From the NCBI RefSeq assembly GCF_016464305.1, contig NZ_JAEIOJ010000002.1, forward strand, positions 62,001 to 126,000: DNA of 64,000 bases, written 5' to 3'. The DNA comes from Umezawaea beigongshangensis (GTDB lineage Bacteria; Actinomycetota; Actinomycetes; Mycobacteriales; Pseudonocardiaceae). Below the pieces are notes generated by a model. That model made no database searches. It had not been told where the DNA came from and worked only from the letters and a program-made list of their open reading frames with translations. A program made the translations under genes and the position numbers. Of this stretch, positions 41,424 through 51,507 are shown piece after piece (position 1 is the first letter of the stretch; each line of letters starts with the position of its first letter).

Positions 41424-43109
41424 CTACGACACGGTCACCGTGTGCCGCAGGTCGTTCAGGCCGGTCGACGCCTCCCACAGGCCGGTGTTGGCCGTCCGCA
41501 CGGAGTACTCGGGCCGGTTCGGCAGCGCCGGGTCGGCCAGCTCCAGCAGCAGCGCGTAGGAGCCGGGGGCCAGCGACGACGGCACCGTCACGGTCTGCGC
41601 CACGGTGTGCGCGCCGGGCTGCCAGGTGCGCGGGTCGGCGCCGAGCGGGAGCCGCGTCACCGCTCCGGTGGAGGTGTTGCGCAGCACCAGCGCCGCGCCG
41701 CGCGGGTTGACCGGCGCGGCGTAGCCGTCGTTGGTGAGTCCGATCCGGACGGCCAGGCCCGAGCCGCGCGCGGCGGTCGCCGGGAACGAGCCGTCGCGCA
41801 GGGTGAGCCGGTAGCCGAGCCGGTTGGTCACCTCGGCCAGGCAGCCCTGGTCGGCCCACGACTGGAGAACACCCTGGTGGAAGTCGGTGTTCAGGTAGGT
41901 CCAGTGGAACCGGGACAGCTCGGCCGTGGCGGTGGGGCAGTCCGACCGGGGCGCGTTGACGCCGCACGTCTCGCCGCCCATCGGCACCGTCCTGGTCTCG
42001 TTCTCCAGGTAGGGGTAGTCCACGGACGTGTTCTCGTAGGTGCCCATGTCGGTCGGGCTCGCCAGGAAGCAGTCGTTGTGGTGGCCCAGCCGCGCGTTGC
42101 CGGGGAACATGGTGCGCTTGTAGGCCAGCGTGCGCAGCTGCACGGCGCGGTCGGCGGGCAGGACGCTGAGCAGCTTGTCCACCACGGCCTTGCGGTTGGC
42201 CCAGTCGGTGGAGCTGATCACGCCGAGGTCGCCGAAGTTGCGCGTGTAGTACCACTCGCCCCACGCGCCGACGAAGCCCGCCTGCACGACGCCGATCACG
42301 TCCGCGTTGGCCCTGAGGTACGGCGCGAGCTGGTCGAGGTGGCTCAGCACGCGGTCCTTCGGGGCGTCGTCACCGGATTCCGCCGTCGTGTAGGCGAAGC
42401 GCACGACGAACTTGACCCCGGCCGCGCGGGCCGCGGTGAACTGCCGCTGCAACCGGTCCAGCGCGGTCTGGGCGATCGGCGCGTTCCGGTACTCGGCGAG
42501 GTAGAACACGCACATCACCAGCGTGATGCCCTGCGCCTCGCGGTACTGGCGCAGCACGTCGACGGAGAAGTCCGACTTGTCGCAGTCCCCGCTGTAGCGG
42601 TAGAGCCCCCGCTCCGGGTTGGCGATGTTCGCGGTCGACGGCTGGTAGACCGTGCCGCTCCCGCTCCCACCGCCGGTGTAGGTGTGGGTGAGCTTGGCGG
42701 AGGTCTCCATCGGCGCTTCCACCTGGAACACCACGTCGGCGTCGTTCGGACTCGCCTGCTCGCCGATGGCGGCTCGCTGCACCTCCCAGCGCGCCGTGCC
42801 GCCCGAGGAGGTGAACGGCACCTGCCCCAGCTGGGTCCAGGACCAGTCACCGCCGGCGTGCCGGTAGAGCCACCCGTTCTCCAGCAGGTAGTCCGCGCCC
42901 ACCCCGTGCTGGGCGTACCCGGTGGCCGTGGAGCGGTCCACGTCCACGTAGACGCGGGCGAACTCGGGCGTCCCGGTGTGCCCGACCTGGTAGGTGACGG
43001 TCGTGGCGGTGCTCGTCACCGAGGGGGCCGTGATGGCCGCCCCGGCGGGCACCGCCGCCACGCAGGTCGCGGCGAGCGCCACGACCAGGCCTTGAACGAT
43101 CTTCGACAC
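41424..43109 (-). CDS. Secreted DUF4832/DUF4874 glycosidase-like protein
   Basis: 561 residues from GTG 43109 with GGAGGA four to five bases upstream. Signal peptide MSKIVQGLVVALAATCVAAVPAGA. Residues 25-150 are a beta module (VTYQVGHTGTPEFARVYVDVDRSTATGYA), residues about 160-440 a TIM-barrel-like DUF4874 (NPERGLYRYSGDCD, FVVRFAYTT, GVVQAGFVGAWGEWYYT with candidate acidic residues), then DUF4832 (TAELSRFHWTYLNTDFHQGVLQSW, GYRLTLRDGSFP) ending in a beta sandwich. The family is found with polysaccharide-degradation genes, and many act on or bind glycans, but no activity is assigned. Confidence 0.9.
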   Translation of the reverse strand: MSKIVQGLVVALAATCVAAVPAGAAITAPSVTSTATTVTYQVGHTGTPEFARVYVDVDRSTATGYAQHGVGADYLLENGWLYRHAGGDWSWTQLGQVPFTSSGGTARWEVQRAAIGEQASPNDADVVFQVEAPMETSAKLTHTYTGGGSGSGTVYQPSTANIANPERGLYRYSGDCDKSDFSVDVLRQYREAQGITLVMCVFYLAEYRNAPIAQTALDRLQRQFTAARAAGVKFVVRFAYTTAESGDDAPKDRVLSHLDQLAPYLRANADVIGVVQAGFVGAWGEWYYTRNFGDLGVISSTDWANRKAVVDKLLSVLPADRAVQLRTLAYKRTMFPGNARLGHHNDCFLASPTDMGTYENTSVDYPYLENETRTVPMGGETCGVNAPRSDCPTATAELSRFHWTYLNTDFHQGVLQSWADQGCLAEVTNRLGYRLTLRDGSFPATAARGSGLAVRIGLTNDGYAAPVNPRGAALVLRNTSTGAVTRLPLGADPRTWQPGAHTVAQTVTVPSSLAPGSYALLLELADPALPNRPEYSVRTANTGLWEASTGLNDLRHTVTVS

Positions 43110-43200
43110 GCAGTCCTCCGTATGTCACCCGAACGGTGCAAGACCCATTCAACCCAACCGGTCCGGGCCGGGTCGAGGTGGTCGTGGTTCGCCGGGGTGA

Positions 43201-44124
43201 TCACCTCCAGTGCGTGCGCCGCCGCCACCGCAGCCACGCGGCGCGGACGCGGTGGCGTGCGAGGGCCGCGCGGCACGGCCCGTTCCAGATCGCGAAGTCC
43301 TCGTGGACGTGCACGCCCGGCCGGTCCACCGTCCGCACGGCGGCGTCGCGCACGGCGCGCAGCCGGTCCACCGTCATCTGCGGCGGCAGCTCGTCGGGCT
43401 GGTACGTGCTGCCGATCGGGTGGTCGCGCCCCGGCCTGCGGCTCATCTCGACGTGGCAGCCCAGCACGTGCGTCACCGCTCTGGCGTCGGCGAACGCCAC
43501 CAGCCGCTCCAGGCTCGCCGCGAACGCCGGCGCGTCGCGCACGTACAGGCGGCCGGGGTAGACGGTGTCACCGGTCAGCAGCAGTCCCGTCCACGGGTCG
43601 TGCAGCGCGACGGAGGTCTCGTGGTGGCCGGGACAGCGCACGACGTCGAGCACCCGCCCGCCGAGGTCGAACCGCGCGACCTCGTCCAGGTCGTCGCCGA
43701 ACCCGAAGAACTCCCGCACGGCCGCCACGTCCGTGCCCACCACGGTCGTCCGGGGCCGATCGGCGAACTGCCCGTCCCCGGCGACGTGGTCGGAGTGCGC
43801 GTGCGTGTGGGCGACGACGAGTTCGTAGTTCTCCCGCGGGTGCCGGGCGAGGTGCTCGCGCAGCAGCCGGTCCACGGTGCCGCGCAGGGGGAACAGCGCC
43901 GGATCGGCGGTGGCGCCGCTGTCGAGCAGCAGCGCGCGGGCGTTGCCGAGGAACAGCACGAGGAACGGCGCTTCGTGGTGCACGGCCATGCTCTGCCGCA
44001 GGACGACCGTGAACGGGTCGTGCTCGTGGACCTGGACCGGCGGGTCGTCCGCAGCGGCCCCGTGGATCCACCGCACGTCGAGGTCGCCCGCCACCGGCGC
44101 CCCGCGGACGAAGTCGATCTCCAC
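43201..44124 (-). CDS. MBL-fold metallo-hydrolase
   Basis: 307 residues from ATG 44124. The metal motif is HTHAHSDH, with further ligands in CPGHHETSVAL and LLTGDTVYPGRLYV and a late His in VLGCHVEMSR. Glyoxalase II- or lactonase-like fold with two metal ions. No signal peptide, so cytoplasmic. Substrate unknown; the conserved GCHVEM and TYQPDELPPQ parts appear in a group of actinobacterial lactonase-like proteins. Monocistronic, back to back with the xylanase control region. Confidence 0.88.
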   Translation of the reverse strand: MEIDFVRGAPVAGDLDVRWIHGAAADDPPVQVHEHDPFTVVLRQSMAVHHEAPFLVLFLGNARALLLDSGATADPALFPLRGTVDRLLREHLARHPRENYELVVAHTHAHSDHVAGDGQFADRPRTTVVGTDVAAVREFFGFGDDLDEVARFDLGGRVLDVVRCPGHHETSVALHDPWTGLLLTGDTVYPGRLYVRDAPAFAASLERLVAFADARAVTHVLGCHVEMSRRPGRDHPIGSTYQPDELPPQMTVDRLRAVRDAAVRTVDRPGVHVHEDFAIWNGPCRAALARHRVRAAWLRWRRRTHWR

Positions 44125-45897
<1,773 letters not shown>

Positions 45898-45915
45898 CCC
45901 CGTCGACGGTCCGGG

Positions 45916-45939
45916 GCGGGGGAGCCGCCACTCCCCCGC
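45916..45939 (+). terminator. Terminator of the xylanase gene
   Basis: Arms GCGGGGGAG (45916-45924) and CTCCCCCGC (45931-45939), six-base loop, 18 bases after the stop. The following stretch to 46149 reads on the minus strand as NVLVRCSGDAEAVRLAGTRT, perhaps a relic, but I find no start or full gene. Confidence 0.75.
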
Positions 45940-46149
45940 GCCGGACGCCCGGTGTCCACCGGCGCGTCGGCGACCAGTCCGCCGAAGCGCGTCCGCGTCC
46001 CCGCCAGCCGCACCGCCTCGGCGTCACCGGAACAGCGCACGAGCACGTTCCCCCGATCGCTCCCGGCAGCGACCGGTGCGCGCCGACGGGCCGTGCGGAC
46101 GGTGACCCGGTAGAACGAGGAGAGCAGTTTCGCCGACTCCGGGGGTGAC

Positions 46150-46845
46150 GTGCACTCGCACGATCGTGGCGCACGCGCCGCCTGTTCGACGAGCACGCGG
46201 CAGTCGTGGGTGGCCGCGGCCGTGCTGTGGGTGCTGGCGAGCACCTGGTACCTGCTCTCGGAGGCGGTGACGGCCCTGGCCCTGCCCGGCTACAGCTACG
46301 CGCAGCACTACATCAGCGACCTCGGCGTCCCGGAGACGAGCGCCGCCGCGGGAGCGGTGACCGGCTCGCCCCTGGCCGCGGTGATGAACCTCGGTCTCGT
46401 CCACCAGGGTCTGCTGTTCAGCACAGGCGCCGTGTTCGCCTTCCGCGCGATGCCGGCGGGCCGGGGACGGCGAGCCTTTCTCGCGCTGGCGCTCGTGCAC
46501 GGTGCGGGCAGCGCCCTGGTCGGCCTCGTCCACTCGGACGCCGACCACGTCGCCGCCCTCCACGGCGTCGGCGCGGCGATGGCGATCGTGGGCGGCAACC
46601 TCGCGGTGATCACCGCCGGGGTCGTGGTCCGCCGCTCCGCCCCGCCGCGCGGCTTCCCGGTGGTGAGCACCGTGCTGGGAGCGGCCGGGCTCACGTCGCT
46701 GGTCGTGCTCCTGGTCGGCTCCTCCGCCGGAGGTCCTCTCCTCGGCGTCGGCGTCTGGGAGCGCGGCGCCGTCTACACGATCAACGCCTGGGAGTTCGCC
46801 GTGGCCGCGGCCGTTCTGGCCACGCGCGGCCGAGCGGGCGAGTGA
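46150..46845 (+). CDS. DUF998 membrane protein
   Basis: 231 residues from GTG 46150 (GGGGGTGA upstream). Six membrane helices; YAQHYISDLGVPE and LVHSDADHVAALHGVGAAMAIVGGNL are the DUF998 hallmarks. The family is of unknown role in the actinobacterial membrane. It begins a group of four small membrane or zinc-ribbon proteins on the plus strand. Confidence 0.88.
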   Translation: MHSHDRGARAACSTSTRQSWVAAAVLWVLASTWYLLSEAVTALALPGYSYAQHYISDLGVPETSAAAGAVTGSPLAAVMNLGLVHQGLLFSTGAVFAFRAMPAGRGRRAFLALALVHGAGSALVGLVHSDADHVAALHGVGAAMAIVGGNLAVITAGVVVRRSAPPRGFPVVSTVLGAAGLTSLVVLLVGSSAGGPLLGVGVWERGAVYTINAWEFAVAAAVLATRGRAGE

Positions 46846-46907
46846 GCCCCTCCCGCGGTGCGGGGAGGAGGATCGGACCCGACCGGGCTCGCGAGGTGGA
46901 GGTGGCG

Positions 46908-47081
46908 GTGGAACTCGAAGCGGACGGTGCGCCCCCGCGAGGTGACGCCGAGGGCGGTGATCCGGTGTGCTGGCTGTCGCGGGTGTGCCCGGAGTGCGGG
47001 GCGTTCGTCGAGGCCGTCCCGCCCGCGCCGTGCCCGCGGTGCGGTGCGGTGGTGGCCGCGAGCGAGGACGGTGTCCGGTGA
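46908..47081 (+). CDS. Small zinc-ribbon protein
   Basis: 57 residues from GTG 46908 with GGAGG at 46898-46902 (GTG 46902 also possible). VCPECGAFVEAVPPAPCPRCG gives two CxxC knuckles for one zinc ion. The stop overlaps the next start (GTGA). Such mini-proteins often serve as rubredoxin-like or regulatory partners; no function can be named. Confidence 0.6.
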   Translation: MELEADGAPPRGDAEGGDPVCWLSRVCPECGAFVEAVPPAPCPRCGAVVAASEDGVR

Positions 47082-47503
47082 CCTCCGCCGCGGTGGTCGC
47101 GGGCGGTGCCTGCGTCTGGCTGGGGATGGTGCTGGCGATCTCCTTCCTGGAGGCGCCGCTGAAGTTCCGGGCTCCGGGCGTGACGGTCCCGATCGGGCTG
47201 GGCATCGGCCGGATCGTGTTCCGCGCGCTCAACCTCGCCGAGGTGGTGCTGGCGGTGGCCGTGGTGACGGCCGCGGTGGTGAGCGGGCCGCCCGGCGCGG
47301 TGCGGGGAGCGCTCGGTGCGGTGGTGGCGGTGCTGGCGCTGCAACTGCTCGCCGTGCGACCGGTGCTCGACCGGCGGTCCGATCGGGTCCTGGCGGGCGG
47401 GACACCGCCCCGGTCGCGCGCCCACCTGGCCTACGTCGTGCTGGAGGTGGTCAAGGTGGTGGCGCTGGTCCTGCTGGGCGTGACCGCCCTCGGCGATCTC
47501 TGA
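47078..47503 (+). CDS. Small integral membrane protein
   Basis: 141 residues from GTG 47078, overlapping the zinc-ribbon gene by four bases. Four membrane helices; VWLGMVLAISFLEAPLKFRAPGVTVPIGLGIGRIVFRALN resembles a conserved actinobacterial membrane family of unknown role. Co-translated with the zinc-ribbon protein. Confidence 0.75.
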   Translation: MTSAAVVAGGACVWLGMVLAISFLEAPLKFRAPGVTVPIGLGIGRIVFRALNLAEVVLAVAVVTAAVVSGPPGAVRGALGAVVAVLALQLLAVRPVLDRRSDRVLAGGTPPRSRAHLAYVVLEVVKVVALVLLGVTALGDL

Positions 47504-47596
47504 CACGCCCCTCCTCGGACGGTCGTGCGGCGGACGTGTCGATCGGGCCGGTTCCCGTTCGACGTACCGGTAGAAGCCCACCGAGGAGGAACCGAG

Positions 47597-48058
47597 ATGA
47601 CCACCACCACCGCGTCTCCCACCGCGTCTCCCACCGCGTCCGCCACCCGCACCACCGGACGCGACGCCCTCGTGCTCGCCGCGTTCAGGATCGTCGTGTC
47701 GTTCCTGTTCAGCTTCCACGGCCTGATGGGCCTGGGACTGTTCGGCGGTGTCGACGGCGCGGGCGCCGCGGCCCCGGTCGGCTCGTGGCCCGGCTGGTAC
47801 GCCGGTGTGATCGAACTGGTGGGCGCGCTCCTGGTGCTGCTCGGCGTGGCCGCCCGGCCCGCCGCGTTCGTGCTGTCCGGTGTGATGGCCTTCGCGTACT
47901 TCACCGTGCACCAGCCGGAGGCGCTGCTGCCGGTGCACAACGCCGGTGAGCTGGCTGCCGTCTACAGCTGGGTGTTCCTGCTGCTGGCGGTGCTCGGTCC
48001 CGGCGCCCTCACCCTGCCGCGGGCGCTGGGCGCGCGCTCCACCCGCGGAACGGACTGA
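47597..48058 (+). CDS. DoxX-family membrane protein
   Basis: 153 residues from ATG 47597, GAGGAGGA upstream. After a Thr/Ala/Ser-rich tail containing a duplicated TASP codon block, four membrane helices follow with RIVVSFLFSFHGLMGLGLFGG, GWYAGVIELVGALLVLLGVAARPAAFVLSGVMAFAYFTVHQPEALLPVHN, the DoxX signature. DoxX proteins are linked to thiosulfate:quinone oxidation and to the membrane-associated oxidoreductase complex with SodA/SseA in mycobacteria. The 3' end overlaps a small gene on the other strand. Confidence 0.9.
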   Translation: MTTTTASPTASPTASATRTTGRDALVLAAFRIVVSFLFSFHGLMGLGLFGGVDGAGAAAPVGSWPGWYAGVIELVGALLVLLGVAARPAAFVLSGVMAFAYFTVHQPEALLPVHNAGELAAVYSWVFLLLAVLGPGALTLPRALGARSTRGTD

Positions 48059-48188
48059 CGTCGCGGATCAGGTCGAGCAGTGGTGCGAGGAGGTCGAGTG
48101 CGATCTCCCGGACCGCCGGCACGAACAGGACCAGTGCCAGCAGCAGCGCCACGTACGGTGCGATGCCGGTCCTGCGCTTCGACGCCAT
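48009..48188 (-). CDS. Possible 59-residue membrane peptide
   Basis: ATG 48188 with GGGGGTGGG upstream; one membrane helix (GIAPYVALLLALVLFVPAVREIALDLL) with a basic front (MASKRRT). The 3' 50 bp overlap the DoxX gene antiparallel. Codon use and the helix look real, but it is short, so moderate confidence. Confidence 0.45.
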   Translation of the reverse strand: MASKRRTGIAPYVALLLALVLFVPAVREIALDLLAPLLDLIRDVSPFRGWSARPAPAAG

Positions 48189-48266
48189 GCCCACCCCCGG
48201 CCCGTGTGCCGCGGACAGCATGACACGTCGCCGACGGCCGGGACACCGCTCGTCGCCCGCTCGTCG

Positions 48267-48734
48267 TCACGGCCCGTCGTTCCCGACGACGCGGTCGAGC
48301 CAGGACCGCCAGGCGGCCGTGCGGGCGTCGCGGTCCACCGCGACGCCGCAGGAGCACTCGATCGTGCTCGCCATCCCGTGCAGGTCGTCCACCGCGAAGC
48401 GGATCAGGCCGTGCCCGGTGCGCACGCCGAGCAGCGACGGCTCGCGCAGGTCCACCACGCCCTCGGCGGGGTCGAGGCCCTCCGGTCTGAGGCGCACCCG
48501 CTCGCCGAGGGCCGGATCGGCACCGAGACGGGCGATCGGGCCGGCCCACACCTCGTCGCCGGGCCGGGTGGTGACCCCGATGGCGACCACGCTCGTCACC
48601 GGCGGCCCGGCGAAGTGCCGGAAGCACTCCGCCAGGTCGTGGAGGAACACGGTCCACCCCGGTCGTCGCCGTCGAAGAAACCGCTGTGGACCAGGCGGAG
48701 CACGGTGGTGCCGTGCTCCGCCTGGTCCACAGCG
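48267..48734 (-). pseudogene. Broken SRPBCC gene of the ArsR-VOC operon
   Basis: Only the last two thirds of the SRPBCC domain remain. TTVLRLVHSGFFDGDD is followed in another frame by GWTVFLHDLAECFRHFAGP and continues to the stop at 48267, so about ten codons and the frame are lost at 48650-48660. The N-terminal ligand-pocket half (normally ...F..P..VW..) is absent; the fragment begins inside the right arm of a 24-bp perfect palindrome (48682-48734). VOC and ArsR genes upstream are intact, so this operon has lost its third member. Confidence 0.75.
48682..48734. repeat. 24-bp perfect palindrome with 5-base loop
   Basis: Arms 48682-48705 and 48711-48734 (CGCTGTGGACCAGGCGGAGC and four further bases) pair without mismatch. 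The left arm, read on the minus strand, is genuine SRPBCC coding sequence (VLRLVHS); the right arm is its inverted copy and lies one base after the VOC stop. It could now serve as the VOC terminator. Looks like a fold-back rearrangement. Confidence 0.9.
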
Positions 48735-48735
48735 C

Positions 48736-49149
48736 TCAGTCCTGCTGGGTGAGCGCGATGAGGTTGCCGCAGGTGTCGTCGAAGACCGCCTGCGCACCGA
48801 AGTCGGTCTTCGTCGGCTCCAGGGTGAACCTGACGCCGTGGGCCTTCAGCCGCGCGCAGTCCTTCTCCAGATCTGTGCTGCCGAGCACGGTGAACGGCAT
48901 CCCCGCGTCGTAGAGCGTCTTCTTGTAGACCCGTGCGGCCGGCTCGCCGCCGATCTGCACGCCGGGGTTGCCGTCCGGTTCGAGCAGCAGCTCGACGCCG
49001 TCCGGCGCGCCGGGCGAGACGACGGTCAGCCACTTCGCGTCGCCGACCGGGACGTCGGTCTTCTTCACGAACCCCAGCACGTCGGTGTAGAACGCCAGGG
49101 CCTTCTCCTGGTCGTCGACCAGGATGCTGGTCACCGGGACGAACATCAT
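48736..49149 (-). CDS. VOC-family (glyoxalase/dioxygenase-like) protein
   Basis: 137 residues from ATG 49149, overlapping the ArsR stop (ATGA). Paired beta-alpha-beta3 modules start TSILVDDQEKALAFYTDVLGFVKKTDVPVGDAKWLTVVSP and end VFDDTCGNLIALTQ, with the metal-site Glu in NLIAL/GVELLLEP. Typical of the single-domain glyoxalase-like enzymes that follow ArsR regulators. Reaction unknown. Confidence 0.9.
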   Translation of the reverse strand: MMFVPVTSILVDDQEKALAFYTDVLGFVKKTDVPVGDAKWLTVVSPGAPDGVELLLEPDGNPGVQIGGEPAARVYKKTLYDAGMPFTVLGSTDLEKDCARLKAHGVRFTLEPTKTDFGAQAVFDDTCGNLIALTQQD

Positions 49150-49751
49150 CGGATCTTCCCCTCTCGTCGTGCGGTCGGATGCACGGCGACCACGATGCGG
49201 TGCGCCCGCCCACCGGCCGCGGACTCGTCGTGGTACTTCGAGACCAGCGACGTCACCGCCCCGGCGAGCTCCTCGGCGAACGCGGCGCGGTCGGCCGCCG
49301 AGGCGAACCGGACCTCGCCGTCCAGGGCGAACGTCGCCACGCGCTCGCGAGCCCCGGCCGCACCCGTGATCAGCTCACCCACGTCGCGCACCAGCCGCGC
49401 CGCCACGGCGAGCAGCCAGCGCGCGGACAGCTGGTCGGGGGACCTCGCCGGATCGGGCTCGACCGCGGCCAGGGCGCTCGGCGAGATCACGTACGAGGCC
49501 GCGGTCGCCCGCAGCACGCGCTCGGTGAAGTTGCCCCTGCGCCGCTCCTCGACCAGCTCCACCAGCCCGTGCCGCTCCAGCGTGCGCAGGTGGTAGTCGA
49601 CCTTCTGCCGGGTCGGCCCGACCCGCTCGGCCAGCGTCGTGGCCGAGCCGGGTTCGGACAGCTCGGCGAGCAGCCTGGCGCGCACCGGGTCGAGCGAGAC
49701 CTCGGCCGCCTCCGGATCGTCGATCACCGCCACGTCGTGCCCGAGCCTCAC
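49146..49751 (-). CDS. ArsR-type regulator with C-terminal extension
   Basis: 201 residues from GTG 49751. Winged helix at 18-75: DPVRARLLAELSEPGSATTLAERVGPTRQKVDYHLRTLERHGLVELVEERRRGN; the remaining 120 residues are helical with VDYHLRTL and a terminal domain found in regulators of SRPBCC/VOC operons. The palindrome GACAAA-4-TTTGTC at 49755-49770 is directly at its start, so it represses its own operon and the GTG lies at or near the transcript start. Confidence 0.9.
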   Translation of the reverse strand: MRLGHDVAVIDDPEAAEVSLDPVRARLLAELSEPGSATTLAERVGPTRQKVDYHLRTLERHGLVELVEERRRGNFTERVLRATAASYVISPSALAAVEPDPARSPDQLSARWLLAVAARLVRDVGELITGAAGARERVATFALDGEVRFASAADRAAFAEELAGAVTSLVSKYHDESAAGGRAHRIVVAVHPTARREGKIR

Positions 49752-49754
49752 TCT

Positions 49755-49770
49755 GACAAATTTTTTTGTC
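49755..49770. promoter_or_regulatory. Operator GACAAA-N4-TTTGTC at the ArsR start
   Basis: A T-rich 16-bp inverted repeat (GACAAATTTTTTTGTC) immediately upstream of the GTG at 49751. Very AT-rich for this genome, and situated where an autorepressor would block transcription. Confidence 0.7.
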
Positions 49771-49819
49771 GAGGGGGGCGGGCGAGCACCGGAGAGGAAC
49801 GGGTGGCGGTCGTGGAACG

Positions 49820-49857
49820 GGTTCTCCCCGACCGGCGTCGGCCGGCCGGGGAGAACC
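49820..49857. terminator. Terminator of the MFS gene
   Basis: Arms GGTTCTCCCCG (49820-49830) and CGGGGAGAACC (49847-49857), with extra pairs (ACCGG/CCGGC) inside the loop, five bases after the MFS stop. Confidence 0.75.
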
Positions 49858-49861
49858 GTCG

Positions 49862-51349
49862 TCAGTGGCGGTCGCCCGCGGGCCGCGCCGCCGCGTCCGC
49901 GCCGCCGCGGCGTCCGCGGATGAACAGGGACGCGATCAGAGCGATCACACCGACGCAACCGGCGGCGACGAAGGCCACCCGCAGGCCGTCGACGTCCGGG
50001 ATGCCCGTCGGGTCGAGACTTCCGCGAGCGGCCAGGGTGACGAACACGGCGGTGCCGAACGCACCGGCGACCTGCTGGAGGGTCGACAGGATCGCGCTGC
50101 CGTGCGAGTACAGGTGGTCGGGCAGCGCGCCCAGGGAGTCGGTCATGAGCGGGGTGAGCATCAGGCCGATCCCCACCATGAGCAGCACGTGGACGCCGAC
50201 GACCAGGCCCAGCGACGAGCCGGCGCCGAGGCTGGCGAACAGCCACAGCGCCGCGGTCATCGCGGACGCGCCGGAGATGACCAGCCACCGAGCGCCGACG
50301 CGGTCGTAGAGCGCTCCCACCGGACGGCCGAGCAGCCCGAGGGCCAGGCCGCCGGGGAGCAGGACCAGTCCGCTGACGAAGGTGCTGGTCCGCAGCACGC
50401 TCTGGAGGAACAGCGGGAGCAGCATGGCCGACGCGCCCAGGAAACACATGAAGACCAGGGCGGACACGAGCACCGAGACGGAGAAGTCGCGCTGCCGGAA
50501 CGGACGCAGGTCGAGCAGAGCGCGGTCGCGGCTCTGCAACCTGAGCTGCCGCCACACGAACACCGCCAGCGCGAGCAGCCCGACGGCGATCGACGCCCAG
50601 GAGAGTGCGTGCCCGTCCCCGCTGGACTCGCCGAAGGACGACAGCCCGTAGAGCACTCCGCTGAAGCCGATCGCGGACAGCAGCACCGAGAGCAGGTCCA
50701 GCGGCACCGACCGGGTGTCCGCCGACAGGCGCAGGAACCGGGTGCCGACGACCAGGGCGGTCACCGCGAGCGGCAGGACGAGCCAGAACATCCACCGCCA
50801 GTCCAGCGTGGACAGGATCGCGCCGCCCGTGGTCGGGCCGATCGCCGGAGCGACGGCGATCACGATGGTGATCGTGCCCATGGTCGCGCCGCGGCGCTCG
50901 GCCGGGATCAGCTTCATCACCGTGGTCATCAGCAGCGGGATCATCACGGCGGTTCCGCCCGCCTGGAGGACGCGGGCCGCCATCAGCACCGCGAAGCCGG
51001 GGGCCAGCGCCCCCAGCAGCGTGCCCAGGGTGAACATCGTCATCGCCGCCGCGAACACCTGGCGCGGCGTGAACCGCTCGAGCAGGTAGCCCGTCATCGG
51101 GATGACCACGGCCATCGTGAGCAGGAAGCCGCTGGTGAGCCACTGGACGGTGGTGGTGCTCACCCTCAGGTCGACGGCCAGGTCGCGCAGGGCGACGCTC
51201 AGGATCGTCTCGTTGAGGATCATGACGAAGGCCGACAGGACCAGGACCGTGAGCACCAGGGTGGTGGCCCTGGACGAAGCGGGTGGGACGTGGGCGGTTT
51301 CCGGCGCGTCGGCCGTGGCCGATCTGGGTGTACCGGACGTGGTGGTCAC
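49862..51349 (-). CDS. DHA2-type MFS multidrug exporter
   Basis: 495 residues from GTG 51349, CAGGAGA eight bases upstream. Fourteen membrane helices: LNETILSVALRDLAVDLRVSTTTVQWLTSGFLLTMAVVIP in helix 1-2, RVLQAGGTAVMIPLLMTTV, GPTTGGAILSTLDWRWMFW (motif C) and a late LLGRPVGALYDRVGARWLV. Probably exports a toxic organic compound. The TetR gene upstream on the same strand, 158 bp away, is its likely regulator. Confidence 0.92.
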   Translation of the reverse strand: MTTTSGTPRSATADAPETAHVPPASSRATTLVLTVLVLSAFVMILNETILSVALRDLAVDLRVSTTTVQWLTSGFLLTMAVVIPMTGYLLERFTPRQVFAAAMTMFTLGTLLGALAPGFAVLMAARVLQAGGTAVMIPLLMTTVMKLIPAERRGATMGTITIVIAVAPAIGPTTGGAILSTLDWRWMFWLVLPLAVTALVVGTRFLRLSADTRSVPLDLLSVLLSAIGFSGVLYGLSSFGESSGDGHALSWASIAVGLLALAVFVWRQLRLQSRDRALLDLRPFRQRDFSVSVLVSALVFMCFLGASAMLLPLFLQSVLRTSTFVSGLVLLPGGLALGLLGRPVGALYDRVGARWLVISGASAMTAALWLFASLGAGSSLGLVVGVHVLLMVGIGLMLTPLMTDSLGALPDHLYSHGSAILSTLQQVAGAFGTAVFVTLAARGSLDPTGIPDVDGLRVAFVAAGCVGVIALIASLFIRGRRGGADAAARPAGDRH

Positions 51350-51507
51350 GTGGATCTTCTCCTGGCGTCGTGCGGGCGGAACGGCCGTCCCGCGGACGGC
51401 GTCGAGGTGCGAACCGCACCGTGCGTTCGTGGTGAACCTGCGCAGTCCACGTCGGTCGTCGTCGACCCGGCCGTGGACGTGCCGCCCGGCGGTGCGGGCG
51501 GCGGTGG

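Noticed and set aside
45940-46149. Minus-strand stretch reading NVLVRCSGDAEAVRLAGTRT considered as a gene
   Set aside because: No start, about 50 codons only, no ribosome site; perhaps a relic.
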